Below are positions 1 to 8,555 of a DNA stretch of 64,000 nt, one piece after another; positions within the stretch are counted from its first letter, which is position 1, and each line of letters opens with the position of its first letter. The position numbers and the translations under genes were made by a program. The DNA lies in contig CALKVK010000027.1 in the NCBI GenBank assembly GCA_937996235.1, positions 1 to 64,000 of the forward strand, read 5' to 3'. Source of the stretch: an uncultured bacterium (GTDB taxonomy: Bacteria; Planctomycetota; JAJSAM01; JAJVHW01). Under the pieces are notes generated by a model. That model worked only from the letters and a program-made list of their open reading frames with translations. It was not told the origin of the DNA and made no database searches.

Positions 1-141
1 CCTCCGAGACGAGCGAACGCGGAGCGGAGGCCGAAGGCCGAAGCGGAGGGGAGGCCGAAGGCCGAAGCGGAGGGGAGGCAACGCAGCACGCGGCGCTCTG
101 GACCGTTCAGGTGCGTGAGTCGTCGTGAGAAGGTCGGGCTA
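1..141. repeat. Dispersed repeat, family 1, copy A (inverted partner at 56557-56673)
   Basis: Read on the reverse strand, this stretch matches 56557-56673 almost base for base. The only size difference is a 24-bp unit rich in GGCCGAAG that is tandemly doubled here (27-50 and 51-74) and single in the other copy. Three isolated mismatches were seen by eye. No coding sequence is credible in it. The family is not recognised; such intergenic repeats can be remnants of small mobile elements. The window edge may cut this copy. Confidence 0.85.
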
Positions 142-180
142 GGATCAGCTCGCTTCGGCGCCGGGTCGTCTCGCGCGGGG

Positions 181-218
181 CGCCGCGGGGGGGCGCCGCG
201 GGGGGGCGCCGCGCGGGG
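181..218. repeat. Short GC tandem repeat
   Basis: A 13-bp unit, CGCCGC followed by seven Gs, occurs twice exactly (181-193 and 194-206) with a partial third copy. It lies in non-coding sequence between two larger repeat elements. The remaining sequence from 142 to 254 shows no gene. Confidence 0.7.
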
Positions 219-254
219 CGGGTCCGGCTTCCGACGCGGTGTGCGGGCCGGCGT

Positions 255-495
255 CCAGCCCGCATCGTTCATCAGCTCCCGCGCCCGGTGCGTCGCCGGA
301 GTCGCGATCCCTGCGTCGGCGCTCCTCGAACGGGGTGTTCGACGCCGACTTCGTCGCGCACTCTTGAGCTCGCGCTTCCGGCTCGGCCGGGACGGCCTGC
401 CGCGTGACGAGAACTCAGGTGCCACGGACGCAGCCCTCGATGCGACTGGGTCACAGCCGCACTCGCCGCGGGAGCTGGTGAACGATGCCGGCTGG
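255..495. repeat. Imperfect inverted-repeat element (about 241 bp), MITE-like
   Basis: The outer 29 bases, 255-283 and 467-495, are inverted copies matching at 27 of 29 positions. Half-copies occur elsewhere: a left end at 55641-55708 and a right end at 1117-1245. No transposase is encoded. The element sits just upstream of the tRNA-Ile gene. It resembles a miniature inverted-repeat element, but no clear target duplication was identified. From 496 to 682 I see no gene; a TATCCT at 664-669 could be a weak tRNA -10 box, without a convincing -35. Confidence 0.6.
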
Positions 496-682
496 GCCGG
501 GTGCGACGGCGCGGCTCCGGTCGGCGCGTCGCCGGCGGGCGGCGCGCGCGAGGCCCCGGCGGGGGCCGAGCCGGCTCGCGTCGGGCGCCCTGGCGCGAGC
601 GCGCGTGCCCCGGTCGGCGCTCGACGGGTTGGCGATTTTCTGGTCGGTCCGATCCGGCGTTCCTATCCTGCCTGCCCCGCGT

Positions 683-759
683 GGGCGACTAGCTCAGTTG
701 GTTAGAGCACGCGCCTGATAAGCGCGAGGTCAGTGGTTCGAATCCACTGTCGCCCACCA
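683..759 (+). tRNA. tRNA-Ile (GAU)
   Basis: A complete cloverleaf of 77 nt. Acceptor arm GGGCGAC pairs with GTCGCCC, the anticodon loop CTGATAA carries GAT, the T-arm has GGTTCGAATCC, and ACCA is encoded at 756-759. It is followed 51 bp later by tRNA-Ala. This Ile-Ala pair normally sits in the 16S-23S spacer, but no rRNA sequence is visible on either side. Confidence 0.97.
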
Positions 760-810
760 GATCGCGGGTCGGCGTCGCCGTCCGGGACGATGCCGAGCGC
801 GGCGCGCCTT

Positions 811-886
811 GGGGGCGTAGCTCAGTTGGTAGAGCAACGGCTTTGCAAGTCGTAGGTCGCCGGTTCGAGCCCGGCCGTCTCCACCA
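811..886 (+). tRNA. tRNA-Ala (UGC)
   Basis: A complete 76-nt cloverleaf. Acceptor GGGGGCG pairs with CGTCTCC through G-C and G-U pairs, the anticodon loop TTTGCAA carries TGC, and CCA is encoded at 884-886. It probably shares a transcript with tRNA-Ile. What follows is repeat sequence and then nadB, not a 23S rRNA gene. Confidence 0.97.
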
Positions 887-905
887 GGCCGCCTGATCGG
901 ACAGG

Positions 906-1075
906 TTCCTGGCCCGACCTCCTCACGAGGCTCGCGCACGTCGCGACGACGCGCCGTCGCGCGCTCCACGTTCCGAGCGGATGCGACGTACTCGGCGCGC
1001 ACGGCCGGCCGCAGGCCGCAGCGGAGGGGCGAGGACAGAGCGACGCGGGCAAGGCGCTGCGGCGATCGCGACGCC
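906..1075. repeat. Dispersed repeat, family 2, copy A (inverted partner at 56728-56898)
   Basis: Aligned by eye with the reverse complement of 56728-56898, long blocks agree, for example CTCACGAGGCTCGCGCACGT, TCCACGTTCCGAG, CGAGGACAG and GGGCAAGGCGC, with scattered differences. It lies just after tRNA-Ala. No open reading frame inside looks like a protein. The next bases, up to about 1088, also recur near 56700 in direct orientation. Confidence 0.75.
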
Positions 1076-1116
1076 GCACCCTCGCTCACCCCCCGCGGCA
1101 GGCCGCGGGGATCGCG

Positions 1117-1245
1117 CTCTCGCGCCTCCGGCTCGACCGTGACCGCCTGCCCCGTGGTGGGAGGGCACGCGCCACGGACGCAGGCCACGAGCCGGCTGCG
1201 TCTCGGCCGCACTCACCGCGAGAGCTGGTGAACGATGCGGGCTAG
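1117..1245. repeat. Right-end fragment of the inverted-repeat element at 255-495
   Basis: This stretch follows 384-495 in direct orientation with moderate divergence and ends with the same AGCTGGTGAACGATG terminal motif. It stops 13 bases before the nadB start codon, so it probably contains or replaces the nadB leader. No ribosome-binding site is evident between the two. Confidence 0.6.
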
Positions 1246-1257
1246 ACTCGGCGCTCG

Positions 1258-2892
1258 ATGGGCGTGCCCCGCTACCTGCAGAGTTTCGACACGTCGCTCC
1301 TGCCGCAGGTCTTCGCCGACGTCCTCGTGATCGGCACGGGCATCGCGGGGCACTGCGCCGCGCTCTCCGCGGCCGAGCGCGGCGCGCGCGTCCTTCTGGT
1401 CACCAAGGACGCACCGCTCGAGAGCAACACTCTGTACGCGCAGGCCGGGATCGCCGCGGCGACGGCCGACGAGGACTCGGTCGAGGCGCACGTGCGGGAC
1501 ACGCTGGTCGCCGGCGACGGCCTGTGCTCGCAGGACGTCGTGAGCTCCGTCGTGCAGGAGGCTACCGACGCCCTCGCCTATCTCCAGGAGTGCGGCGTCG
1601 CGTTCGATCGCAACGCCGCAGACGGCGCGCTGTTCCTCGGGCGCGAGGGCGGCCACTCGTGCCGCCGCGTCGCGCACGCGCACGGCGACGCGACGGGCCG
1701 CGAGATCCAGCGCGCGCTCAGCTCCGTGGTGCTCGGGACCGAGAGCGTGCGGCGCGTGATCGGTGCGTTCGTCGTCGACCTCCTGACCGACCGCGGGCGC
1801 TGCGTCGGGGCGCTGCTGCTGGTCGGCGGAGAGCTCCGCGTCGTCTGGGCGGGCTCCGTCGTTCTCGCGAGCGGAGGCGCCGCGCGGCTGTTCCGCGAGA
1901 GCACCAACCCCGTCGTGACCACGGGCGACGGACTCGCGATGGCGTACCGCGCGGGCGCGGAGCTCCGCGACATGGAGTTCATGCAGTTCCACCCGACGGT
2001 GCTCTACGTGCCGGGTGCCGGACGCACGCTGCTCTCGGAGGCCGCGCGCGGCGAGGGCGCGCTGATCCGCGACGTTCGGGGCGAGCGCTTCCTGCCGCTC
2101 TACGACGAGCGGGCCGAACTCGCGCCGCGCGACGTCGTCTCACGCGCGATCGTGACCCACATGCTCGAGCACGGCGACACGCACGTGCTGCTCGACCTCA
2201 CCACGATCGACGCCGCGCGCCTCGCGGAGCGGCTCCCAGGCGTGGTCGCGACCGGGCGCGACGCCGGACTCGACGTCACCCGCGATCCGCTCCCGGTGCG
2301 CCCGGCGGCGCACTACACCATCGGCGGCGTGGCATGCGACGCGCGCGGACGGACGTCGCTGCCGGGGCTCTTCGTCGCGGGCGAGGCCGGCGCGAGCGGA
2401 CTGCACGGCGCGAACCGCCTCGCGTCGAACAGCCTGCTCGAAGGCGTCGTCGTGGGCCGCCGCGCGGGCGCCGACGCGGCCGTCGACGCGGCGGCGTCGC
2501 GCGTCGAGGCGCGTGTGGTGCGGTCGCAGGGCCCGGGCGTGGCGCGTCGTGCGGTGAACTCGCAGGACGTCGTGCAGTCCGTCGAGAGCCTTCTCTGGCG
2601 CCACGCGGGGGTGCGTCGCTCGGGCGAGGGTCTCGACCACGCCGCGCGGCAACTCGCGGCCTGGTCGCCGCTGGTGCTCGAGCGCGAGATGCCGCACTCC
2701 GCGGGCATGGAGGCGCAGAACCTGTGCCTGCTCGCGGCGCTCCTCGTCGAGGCGGCGCGACGGCGCGACGAGACGCGCGGGGTGCACTGGCGCATCGACC
2801 ACCCGCGGCACGACGACGCGCAGCAGCTCGGGCACCTCGTGCAGAGCCGCGGTGCGGCGTCGCGCTTCGAGCCGCTCCGGGGGGCCGCATGA
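1258..2892 (+). CDS. nadB: L-aspartate oxidase (quinolinate synthase subunit B)
   Basis: This cytosolic flavoenzyme oxidises L-aspartate to iminoaspartate, the first step of de novo NAD synthesis. At 544 residues it has the family's length. The FAD-binding motif GTGIAG is at residues 26-31, the substrate-loop motif GGHSCRRVAHAHGD near 145, and the C-terminal block HYTIGGV...GLFVAGEAG...HGANRLASNSLLE near 350-395, all typical of NadB rather than succinate dehydrogenase flavoproteins. The ATG follows closely on a repeat remnant and lacks a clear Shine-Dalgarno sequence. The stop codon overlaps the hflX start (ATGA), suggesting translational coupling. nadA and nadC are not in the window. Confidence 0.95.
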   Translation: MGVPRYLQSFDTSLLPQVFADVLVIGTGIAGHCAALSAAERGARVLLVTKDAPLESNTLYAQAGIAAATADEDSVEAHVRDTLVAGDGLCSQDVVSSVVQEATDALAYLQECGVAFDRNAADGALFLGREGGHSCRRVAHAHGDATGREIQRALSSVVLGTESVRRVIGAFVVDLLTDRGRCVGALLLVGGELRVVWAGSVVLASGGAARLFRESTNPVVTTGDGLAMAYRAGAELRDMEFMQFHPTVLYVPGAGRTLLSEAARGEGALIRDVRGERFLPLYDERAELAPRDVVSRAIVTHMLEHGDTHVLLDLTTIDAARLAERLPGVVATGRDAGLDVTRDPLPVRPAAHYTIGGVACDARGRTSLPGLFVAGEAGASGLHGANRLASNSLLEGVVVGRRAGADAAVDAAASRVEARVVRSQGPGVARRAVNSQDVVQSVESLLWRHAGVRRSGEGLDHAARQLAAWSPLVLEREMPHSAGMEAQNLCLLAALLVEAARRRDETRGVHWRIDHPRHDDAQQLGHLVQSRGAASRFEPLRGAA

Positions 2893-4196
2893 CGCAACCA
2901 GGCGACGACGGGCGACGCGAGCTCGTCGTGCTCGCGGGTCTCCGCCTGAGCGACGCCCCGGAGACGGCCGAGCCGCCTCTGGCGGAGCTCGAGCGACTCG
3001 CGGCGACGGCCGGGGGCACCGCGGGGGCGCGCGTCTTCCAACGGCGCCAGCGCCCGGACCCGAAGTACTTCGTCGGGAAGGGGAAGGCCGAGGAGATCGC
3101 CCAGGCGGCGAAGGCGATCGGCGCCCGTACGGTGCTCTTCGACAACGACCTCAGTCCGGCGCAGGAGCGCAACCTCGAGGAACTCACCGGGTGCACCGTC
3201 GTGGATCGCAGCCGGCTGATCCTCGACATCTTCGCGCTGCGCGCGCGCACGCGGCAGGCGCGCGTGCAGGTCGAGCTGGCGCAGCTCGAGTACTCGCGCT
3301 CCCGGCTGAAGCGCATGTGGACGCACCTCGAGCGGATGGAAGGCGCCATCGGCACGCGCGGACCGGGCGAGAAGCAGATCGAGGAGGACCGACGCCTCGT
3401 CGATCGCCGCATCCAGCAGCTCAAGGAGGCTCTGGAGGTGGAGGAGCGCCGCCGCGCGACGCGCTCGGCGGCGCGCCAGGAGTTCTTCAAGGTCTCACTC
3501 GTCGGCTACACGAACGCGGGCAAGAGCACGCTGCTGCGCGAGCTCACCGGCTCTCGGGCGTTCGTGGAGGACAAGCTCTTCGCGACGCTCGACACGCAGA
3601 CGCGGGCCTGGGATCTGCCCGACAACCAGCGCGTGTTCCTCTCGGACACGGTCGGCTTCATCCGCGATCTGCCGCACCATCTCGTGGCGTCGTTCCACTC
3701 GACTCTCGCCGAGGCGGTCGAGGCCGATCTGCTGCTCCACGTCGTCGACGCGACCAGCGCGGACGCCGAGGCGCACATCCGCGTCGTCGAGGAGACGCTC
3801 GCGGAGATCGGTGCGGCGGGCGAGCGGCTGCTCGTGCTGAACAAGATGGACGCCGTCGACGACGGCATGCAGGCTGCGATCCTCGCGAGCGCCCACCCGC
3901 GCGCGGTGCGCGTGTCCGCGCGCACGCACCTGGGGCTCGAGGAGCTCGCTGCGCGCGTCGCGGAGGTCGTGCTGCGCTCGCATCGCGCGGTGGAACTGCG
4001 CGTGCCCGCCGGAGCCGGGCGCCTGCTCGCCCTCGTGGCGGAGCGTGGAGTCGTCTCGGAGCGGCGGTACGAGGGCGACGAGGTCGTGCTCGTCGCGCGG
4101 CTCTCGCGCCGCGACCTGCGCCGCGTGGACGAGGAGCTCACGCGTCTCGGGCTAGCCCCGGTGGGGGCGGAGCCGGGGACCGACGACCCGCTGTGA
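2889..4196 (+). CDS. hflX: Ribosome-associated GTPase HflX
   Basis: HflX binds the 50S ribosomal subunit and splits stalled ribosomes in a GTP-dependent way. The 435-residue product has the HflX N-terminal domain with the GTRGPGE loop (155-161), then a GTPase domain with G1 GYTNAGKST (206-214), G3 DTVGF (253-257) and G4 NKMD. A short C-terminal domain of about 70 residues follows. The ATG shares bases with the nadB stop codon, so the two genes probably form one transcript. The next gene is on the other strand. Confidence 0.95.
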   Translation: MTQPGDDGRRELVVLAGLRLSDAPETAEPPLAELERLAATAGGTAGARVFQRRQRPDPKYFVGKGKAEEIAQAAKAIGARTVLFDNDLSPAQERNLEELTGCTVVDRSRLILDIFALRARTRQARVQVELAQLEYSRSRLKRMWTHLERMEGAIGTRGPGEKQIEEDRRLVDRRIQQLKEALEVEERRRATRSAARQEFFKVSLVGYTNAGKSTLLRELTGSRAFVEDKLFATLDTQTRAWDLPDNQRVFLSDTVGFIRDLPHHLVASFHSTLAEAVEADLLLHVVDATSADAEAHIRVVEETLAEIGAAGERLLVLNKMDAVDDGMQAAILASAHPRAVRVSARTHLGLEELAARVAEVVLRSHRAVELRVPAGAGRLLALVAERGVVSERRYEGDEVVLVARLSRRDLRRVDEELTRLGLAPVGAEPGTDDPL

Positions 4197-4214
4197 CGCG
4201 CCCCGACGCGGCGC

Positions 4215-4661
4215 TCAGCGCGGCGGCAGTCGCAGCGTGTCGCCGGCACGGATCGCGTCGGCGTTCGGGAGTCCGTTCAGCGTCGCGATCTCGTGCGCTC
4301 GCCGCGACGTGCCGAGCTCCCGGAGCGCGATCTCACCGAGCGTCTCGCCCGGTTGCACGACGACGCTGCGTGTCGTCGCCGGCGGCCGGTCGGGCGGCGC
4401 CGGCGGGGGATCCGCGCGGGGCGTCGGGAGCGGCGCAGGGCGACGGTTGCGCGCGCCGTCGCGGTCGGCTGCCGGCGGCGGGCGCTCGCCGCCGATCTCG
4501 ATCTCGAGCAGGCGCGCCGGATCCGGGGTCTCGTCCGTCGCCGGGCGCGCGGCGTGTCGGCGGAGCTGGAACGCAGCGAGCGCGGCCAACGCCATCGCCG
4601 CGGCGCCGAACAGCGCCCAGCGCTCGAAGGAACGGCCGCCGGTGGGGTGCGTGTCGCTCAT
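4215..4661 (-). CDS. Single-pass membrane protein with a C-terminal LysM domain
   Basis: The 148-residue protein has a short cytosolic start, one hydrophobic segment (about 16-32), a proline/arginine-rich linker and a LysM module at about 100-147 (VVQPGETLGEIALRELG...IRAGDTLRLP). LysM domains bind N-acetylglucosamine polymers such as peptidoglycan, so the protein probably tethers the inner membrane to the cell wall. It converges with hflX and lies about 100 bp downstream of secDF on the same strand. Its precise role is unknown. Confidence 0.85.
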   Translation of the reverse strand: MSDTHPTGGRSFERWALFGAAAMALAALAAFQLRRHAARPATDETPDPARLLEIEIGGERPPPAADRDGARNRRPAPLPTPRADPPPAPPDRPPATTRSVVVQPGETLGEIALRELGTSRRAHEIATLNGLPNADAIRAGDTLRLPPR

Positions 4662-4767
4662 GTCCCTGCCGGGAGCCCGCCCGCGCGGCCGCGCTCCCGC
4701 CGGTCGGCGAGTCTACACCCGGCGCGGGCCCGCGCCCGCGCGCCCACGACGTCCGCTCGCCCGCTGC

Positions 4768-7700
4768 TCAGATGCCCGGCTTGGCCAGCGGCCGCGCCCG
4801 GTCCTCCGCCTCGATCTCGTCCGAGAGCAGCGAGTCCGGATCCTGGTTCGGCAGCCACGGGATGAAGTGCGCGAAGAAGTGCAGCGGGATGTTCGCCGCG
4901 AGCAGGAAGCCGATGTAGACGGTCGGCGTGTGCCCGTGTGGCGTGACCGCCATGATCGCGCCGACGACCGTGGTGATGAGCTGCACGGTGAAGCGCACGC
5001 GGTTCGCCGACAGCTTGCGCCAGTACCCGGGCAGGAAGAGCAGCAGCGGGCCCGCGATGAAGATCGACGAGTAGCTTCCGCTGATGACTCCCACGACCAT
5101 CACCCACGCGAAGCCCTCGAGCACCGACCCGGAGCCACGGTTGAGGACGAATTGGATCGCCACGACGATCCAGGTCGTCAGCGACGTGCGGATGGAACGC
5201 GTCAGCGTCTGGTTGATCGAGTCGTTGACAACGCTGGCTCGCACGACGCGCGAGCGGCCGAGGTTCTCGCGGATGCGGTCGAACACGACGATCGTGTCGT
5301 TCATCGAGTAGCCGATCAGCGTCAGGAACGCCGCGATCAGGACCAGGTTGATCTTCGCGTAGACGAGCTCCGTCGCGTCGAAGGCGGCCACGCAGCCGAG
5401 CGCGATCACGACGTCGTGCACGAGCGCGCAGACCGCCGCGAACCCGTGCGTGAAGTCCGCGAAGCGCAGGCGGATGTAGAGCACCTGGAGCGCCATCGAG
5501 AGGACGATCGCCTGGAGCGCGCGCCGCCACAGTTCCTCGGCGCGTCCGGGGTTCAGGAACGAGATGCTCGGCATCGGGTCCGACAGGTAGACCGGCTCCT
5601 CGGCCTTCTGCAGCGCGAGTCGCACGTTGTCCGTGACGAAGAAGCGCGCGTCGGCGTCCGCGTCCGACGCCGGGTCGGAAGTGTCGCCCGTCTGCTGCAG
5701 CGCGCCCTCGAGCTGGACGCGGAACGCACCGCCCGCCCCCTCGGCCGCCGGGGTGACGACGACGTTCGCGAACGGCTTGTCGCGGCCCTCCGGCGCGTAC
5801 TGCTCCAGGTCCTTGCGCAGCGTGTCCGCGTTCGTGGTCGCGGACGACTGCAGCAGGTGCATCGTGAAGTCGGCCTGGAAGCGGCCCGCGGCGAGCGGCA
5901 GCGTGCCGAACTCCGTGATGCCCGACGTGACCAGCCGGTCGCCCAGCGTCTTGCGGACGTGCTCCACGAAGGCCACGCCGCGCTCGCGGTCGTCCAGCGC
6001 CACGCGCACCTGCCAGCGGTTCGACTGCTCGCTCGACGCGACGTCCACGCCGCGCGGCGTGAGGCGGACGGCCGAGATGCCGGGCCACTCGTCGCCGCCC
6101 ACGACGTCGAGCAGCTCCGGCCGCGTGACCGGGGTGTCGAGCTGCACCACGACCTGCTGACCGCCGACGAACTCGAGGTCCTTGCTCGCCGCCTCGTCGC
6201 GCGCGAGGAAGATGACCATGCCGACGACCATGAGCACGATCGACGGCCCCGTGAACCACTTGCGGTGCCGCATGTAATCGAGTGTGGGCACCCTGCGGTC
6301 GCGCGAGAAGCCGAAGCGCTTCATGACGCCCGTGGCGACGCCCCACTCGAACACGGCGCGCGTCACGTAGATCGCCGTGAACATCGAGGCCAGGATGCCG
6401 ATCGTCAGCGTGACGCCGAACCCCTTGACCGTGCCCGAGCCGAGGAAGATCAGGACGAGCGCGGTCAGGACCGTCGTGACGTTCGCGTCCACGATCGCCA
6501 CGAGGGCGCGGTCGTAGCCCGCCGCGAGCGCCTCGACCAGGCTCTTGCCCCGCGCGCGTTCCTCGCGGAGCCGCTCGAAGATCAGGATGTTGGCGTCGAC
6601 GGCCATGCCGAGCGTCAGCACGATGCCCGCGATTCCGGCGAGCGTCATCGCCGCGCCGAAGAACGCGAGCGCGCCGAGCATCAGCAGCACGTTCATCAGC
6701 AGCGCGAGGTTCGCGATCATCCCGGGCACGCGGTAGAGCCACCCCATGATGAGCAGCACCGAGACGAAGCCGACGACGATCGAGAGCTTGCCGGTCTCGA
6801 TGGCGTCGGCGCCGAGGCTCGGTCCGAGCTGGTCCTCGCGCACGAGCTCGAGCTTCACGCCCGTCGCGCCCGACTCGAGCACGATCGACAGCTCGTCGGC
6901 CTCCTTCTGCGTGAAGCCGCCGCCAGCGCCGCCCTCGATGACGCCCTTGCCGGGCAGCGGGCTCTTGATGTTCGGCGCGCTGTTGACCTTGCCGTCGAGG
7001 ATGATCGCCATGCGCTGGTGCTGGTGGCGCGTGGTGAAGTCCGTGAAGTCGCCCTGGCGCTCGAGGCGCATCTCGAAGTAGACGACGAGCTGGCCCTCGC
7101 CCGGCTGTACGCGCGTCTTCGCGAGGTCCTTGCCGCGGAACACCTCGGCCTTCTCGATCCGCGCCAGCTCGACCTTCTTCGGTGCGATCGGCGCCTCGAG
7201 CTCCGTGATGGCCGTGGCGAGCGCGTCGAGCGCCTCGCGCGCGCGCGAGCGCGCGTCGCCGTCGGGCGCGCTGCGGACGGCCTCCTCGAGGCGCGTGCGG
7301 ACCTGGCGGGCCGTCCCGATGTTCGCCTGCTCCGCCAGCGCGAACGCGGTCGCCGGATCCGCCGCCGCCGGATCGACGAGCGTCCCGCCGAACGCGGACT
7401 TCACCGTGTCGATGCACGCGCGCACGCGCGCGACGTAGTCGGGGGTGATCCCGACCTCGAACTGCGCGATCTCGGCCAGGACCGGCTTCTCCGGCTTGAG
7501 GACCAGCCACTCGAGCGGACCCCGCCGGACCTCCGGGTGCTTCGGATCGGGCGGTGTGCCGTCGGGGACCCACTCCCACGCAGGGTTCTCGGGGACGTAC
7601 CACTCACCGAGCTGCGCGCGCTTCCCCATCTCGGTGCTGAGGACGCTGTCGGGCACGACGATGCGGAACTCGAGGTCGCCGTTGCGCTGGATCAGCTTCT

Positions 7701-8004
7701 TCACGCCCTCGAGCTGGTCGGAGCTGCGCCCCGGCACCTCGATCAGGATCTCGTCGTCGTCGGTCGCCGTGATCGTGATCTCGCTCAGACCGAACGCGTT
7801 GACGCGCTTGTCGAGGATCTCGATCACCTTCTTGACGTCGACCGGCTCGACGACGCCGTCGACGACCTGGGCCTGGATGCGGTAGGCGAGTGACGCGCCT
7901 CCTGCCAGGTCCAGGCCGTAGCGCAGGTCGCAGGTCAGCAACGCCACGACCGACAGGCCGAGCGCGAGTGCGATGACCAGGAAGCGCAGCAGGTAGTTCT
8001 TCAT
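4768..8004 (-). CDS. secDF: SecD-SecF fusion, Sec translocon accessory protein
   Basis: SecD and SecF use the proton gradient to help pull exported proteins through SecYEG. Here they form one 1078-residue polypeptide. The SecD half starts with a membrane segment and DLRYGLDLAGGASL, has a large periplasmic P1 region, and includes GIVLTLGMAVDANILIFERL near 468. The SecF half starts near FVGGQQ (about 612) and carries MNDTIVVFDRIREN near 905. After the usual SecF end (SYSSIFIAGPLLLFLPG) there is an extra stretch of about 80 residues with two more hydrophobic segments and an acidic tail, which is uncommon. yajC lies 51 bp upstream on the same strand, the classic yajC-secD-secF order. Confidence 0.95.
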   Translation of the reverse strand: MKNYLLRFLVIALALGLSVVALLTCDLRYGLDLAGGASLAYRIQAQVVDGVVEPVDVKKVIEILDKRVNAFGLSEITITATDDDEILIEVPGRSSDQLEGVKKLIQRNGDLEFRIVVPDSVLSTEMGKRAQLGEWYVPENPAWEWVPDGTPPDPKHPEVRRGPLEWLVLKPEKPVLAEIAQFEVGITPDYVARVRACIDTVKSAFGGTLVDPAAADPATAFALAEQANIGTARQVRTRLEEAVRSAPDGDARSRAREALDALATAITELEAPIAPKKVELARIEKAEVFRGKDLAKTRVQPGEGQLVVYFEMRLERQGDFTDFTTRHQHQRMAIILDGKVNSAPNIKSPLPGKGVIEGGAGGGFTQKEADELSIVLESGATGVKLELVREDQLGPSLGADAIETGKLSIVVGFVSVLLIMGWLYRVPGMIANLALLMNVLLMLGALAFFGAAMTLAGIAGIVLTLGMAVDANILIFERLREERARGKSLVEALAAGYDRALVAIVDANVTTVLTALVLIFLGSGTVKGFGVTLTIGILASMFTAIYVTRAVFEWGVATGVMKRFGFSRDRRVPTLDYMRHRKWFTGPSIVLMVVGMVIFLARDEAASKDLEFVGGQQVVVQLDTPVTRPELLDVVGGDEWPGISAVRLTPRGVDVASSEQSNRWQVRVALDDRERGVAFVEHVRKTLGDRLVTSGITEFGTLPLAAGRFQADFTMHLLQSSATTNADTLRKDLEQYAPEGRDKPFANVVVTPAAEGAGGAFRVQLEGALQQTGDTSDPASDADADARFFVTDNVRLALQKAEEPVYLSDPMPSISFLNPGRAEELWRRALQAIVLSMALQVLYIRLRFADFTHGFAAVCALVHDVVIALGCVAAFDATELVYAKINLVLIAAFLTLIGYSMNDTIVVFDRIRENLGRSRVVRASVVNDSINQTLTRSIRTSLTTWIVVAIQFVLNRGSGSVLEGFAWVMVVGVISGSYSSIFIAGPLLLFLPGYWRKLSANRVRFTVQLITTVVGAIMAVTPHGHTPTVYIGFLLAANIPLHFFAHFIPWLPNQDPDSLLSDEIEAEDRARPLAKPGI

Positions 8005-8055
8005 CGTGTCCCGTGGGGTCCCGTGGGGGTCACGACGCCGTCTCGGCGTCGGTGG

Positions 8056-8397
8056 TCAGACGTCGATGTCGGCGTCGCTCGGCACGACGTCCTCGATCGC
8101 GGTCTTCTGGAACGCGGCGTGCACGCGGCCGTCCCGGTCGATCGAGAGCAGCACGACGTCGCCCTTCACCTGGCGGACCTCGCCGTAGAGTCCGCCGCGC
8201 GTGAGGACGCGGTCGCCCTTCTTCAGCGCCTCGAGCTTCTCGCGGCGCGCCTTCTCCTGCTTGCGCTGCGGCTGGAGCAGAACGAACCAGAAGACGATGC
8301 CGACGACGAGGATGGGGACGAGCGGATTCGTCCAGAACGGAGCCTGTTCCGTGCCGCTCCCGGCAGGGGCGGCTTCCTGGGCCAGCAGCTCGAGCAT
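8056..8397 (-). CDS. yajC: Sec translocon subunit YajC
   Basis: YajC is a small inner-membrane partner of SecDF. The 113-residue product has one membrane segment (about 24-41, ending LLQPQRKQ) and the YajC cytosolic domain with LKKGDRVLTRGGLYGEV, where most homologues have G-I for L-Y. The ATG at 8397 was chosen because GAGGGGCGAC precedes it at a suitable distance; an upstream in-frame start would add an unlikely leader. It heads the secDF transcript and is divergent from mnmA. Confidence 0.93.
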   Translation of the reverse strand: MLELLAQEAAPAGSGTEQAPFWTNPLVPILVVGIVFWFVLLQPQRKQEKARREKLEALKKGDRVLTRGGLYGEVRQVKGDVVLLSIDRDGRVHAAFQKTAIEDVVPSDADIDV

Positions 8398-8555
8398 GTC
8401 GCCCCTCGGGTCGGCCCGCGACGCGGGCAGGTTCGTGACGCGAAACCCGGAAGGGTAGGGAGGCCCGGACGCCGCCCAAGCGAAATCCGCACCGTCGGCG
8501 GGCGCGCCCGAGGCGGATCCGGGCCGCACCTGCAGACGCGGGGTAGAAGGTGCGG

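Noticed and set aside
887..1257. Possible 23S rRNA start after the Ile-Ala tRNA pair
   Set aside because: No conserved 23S sequence is present; the stretch is repeat DNA and nadB follows.
4237..7893. A very long open frame on the plus strand opposite secDF
   Set aside because: It is rich in Arg, Asp, Glu and His without fold or motif, mirrors the codon positions of secDF, and is expected in DNA this GC-rich.
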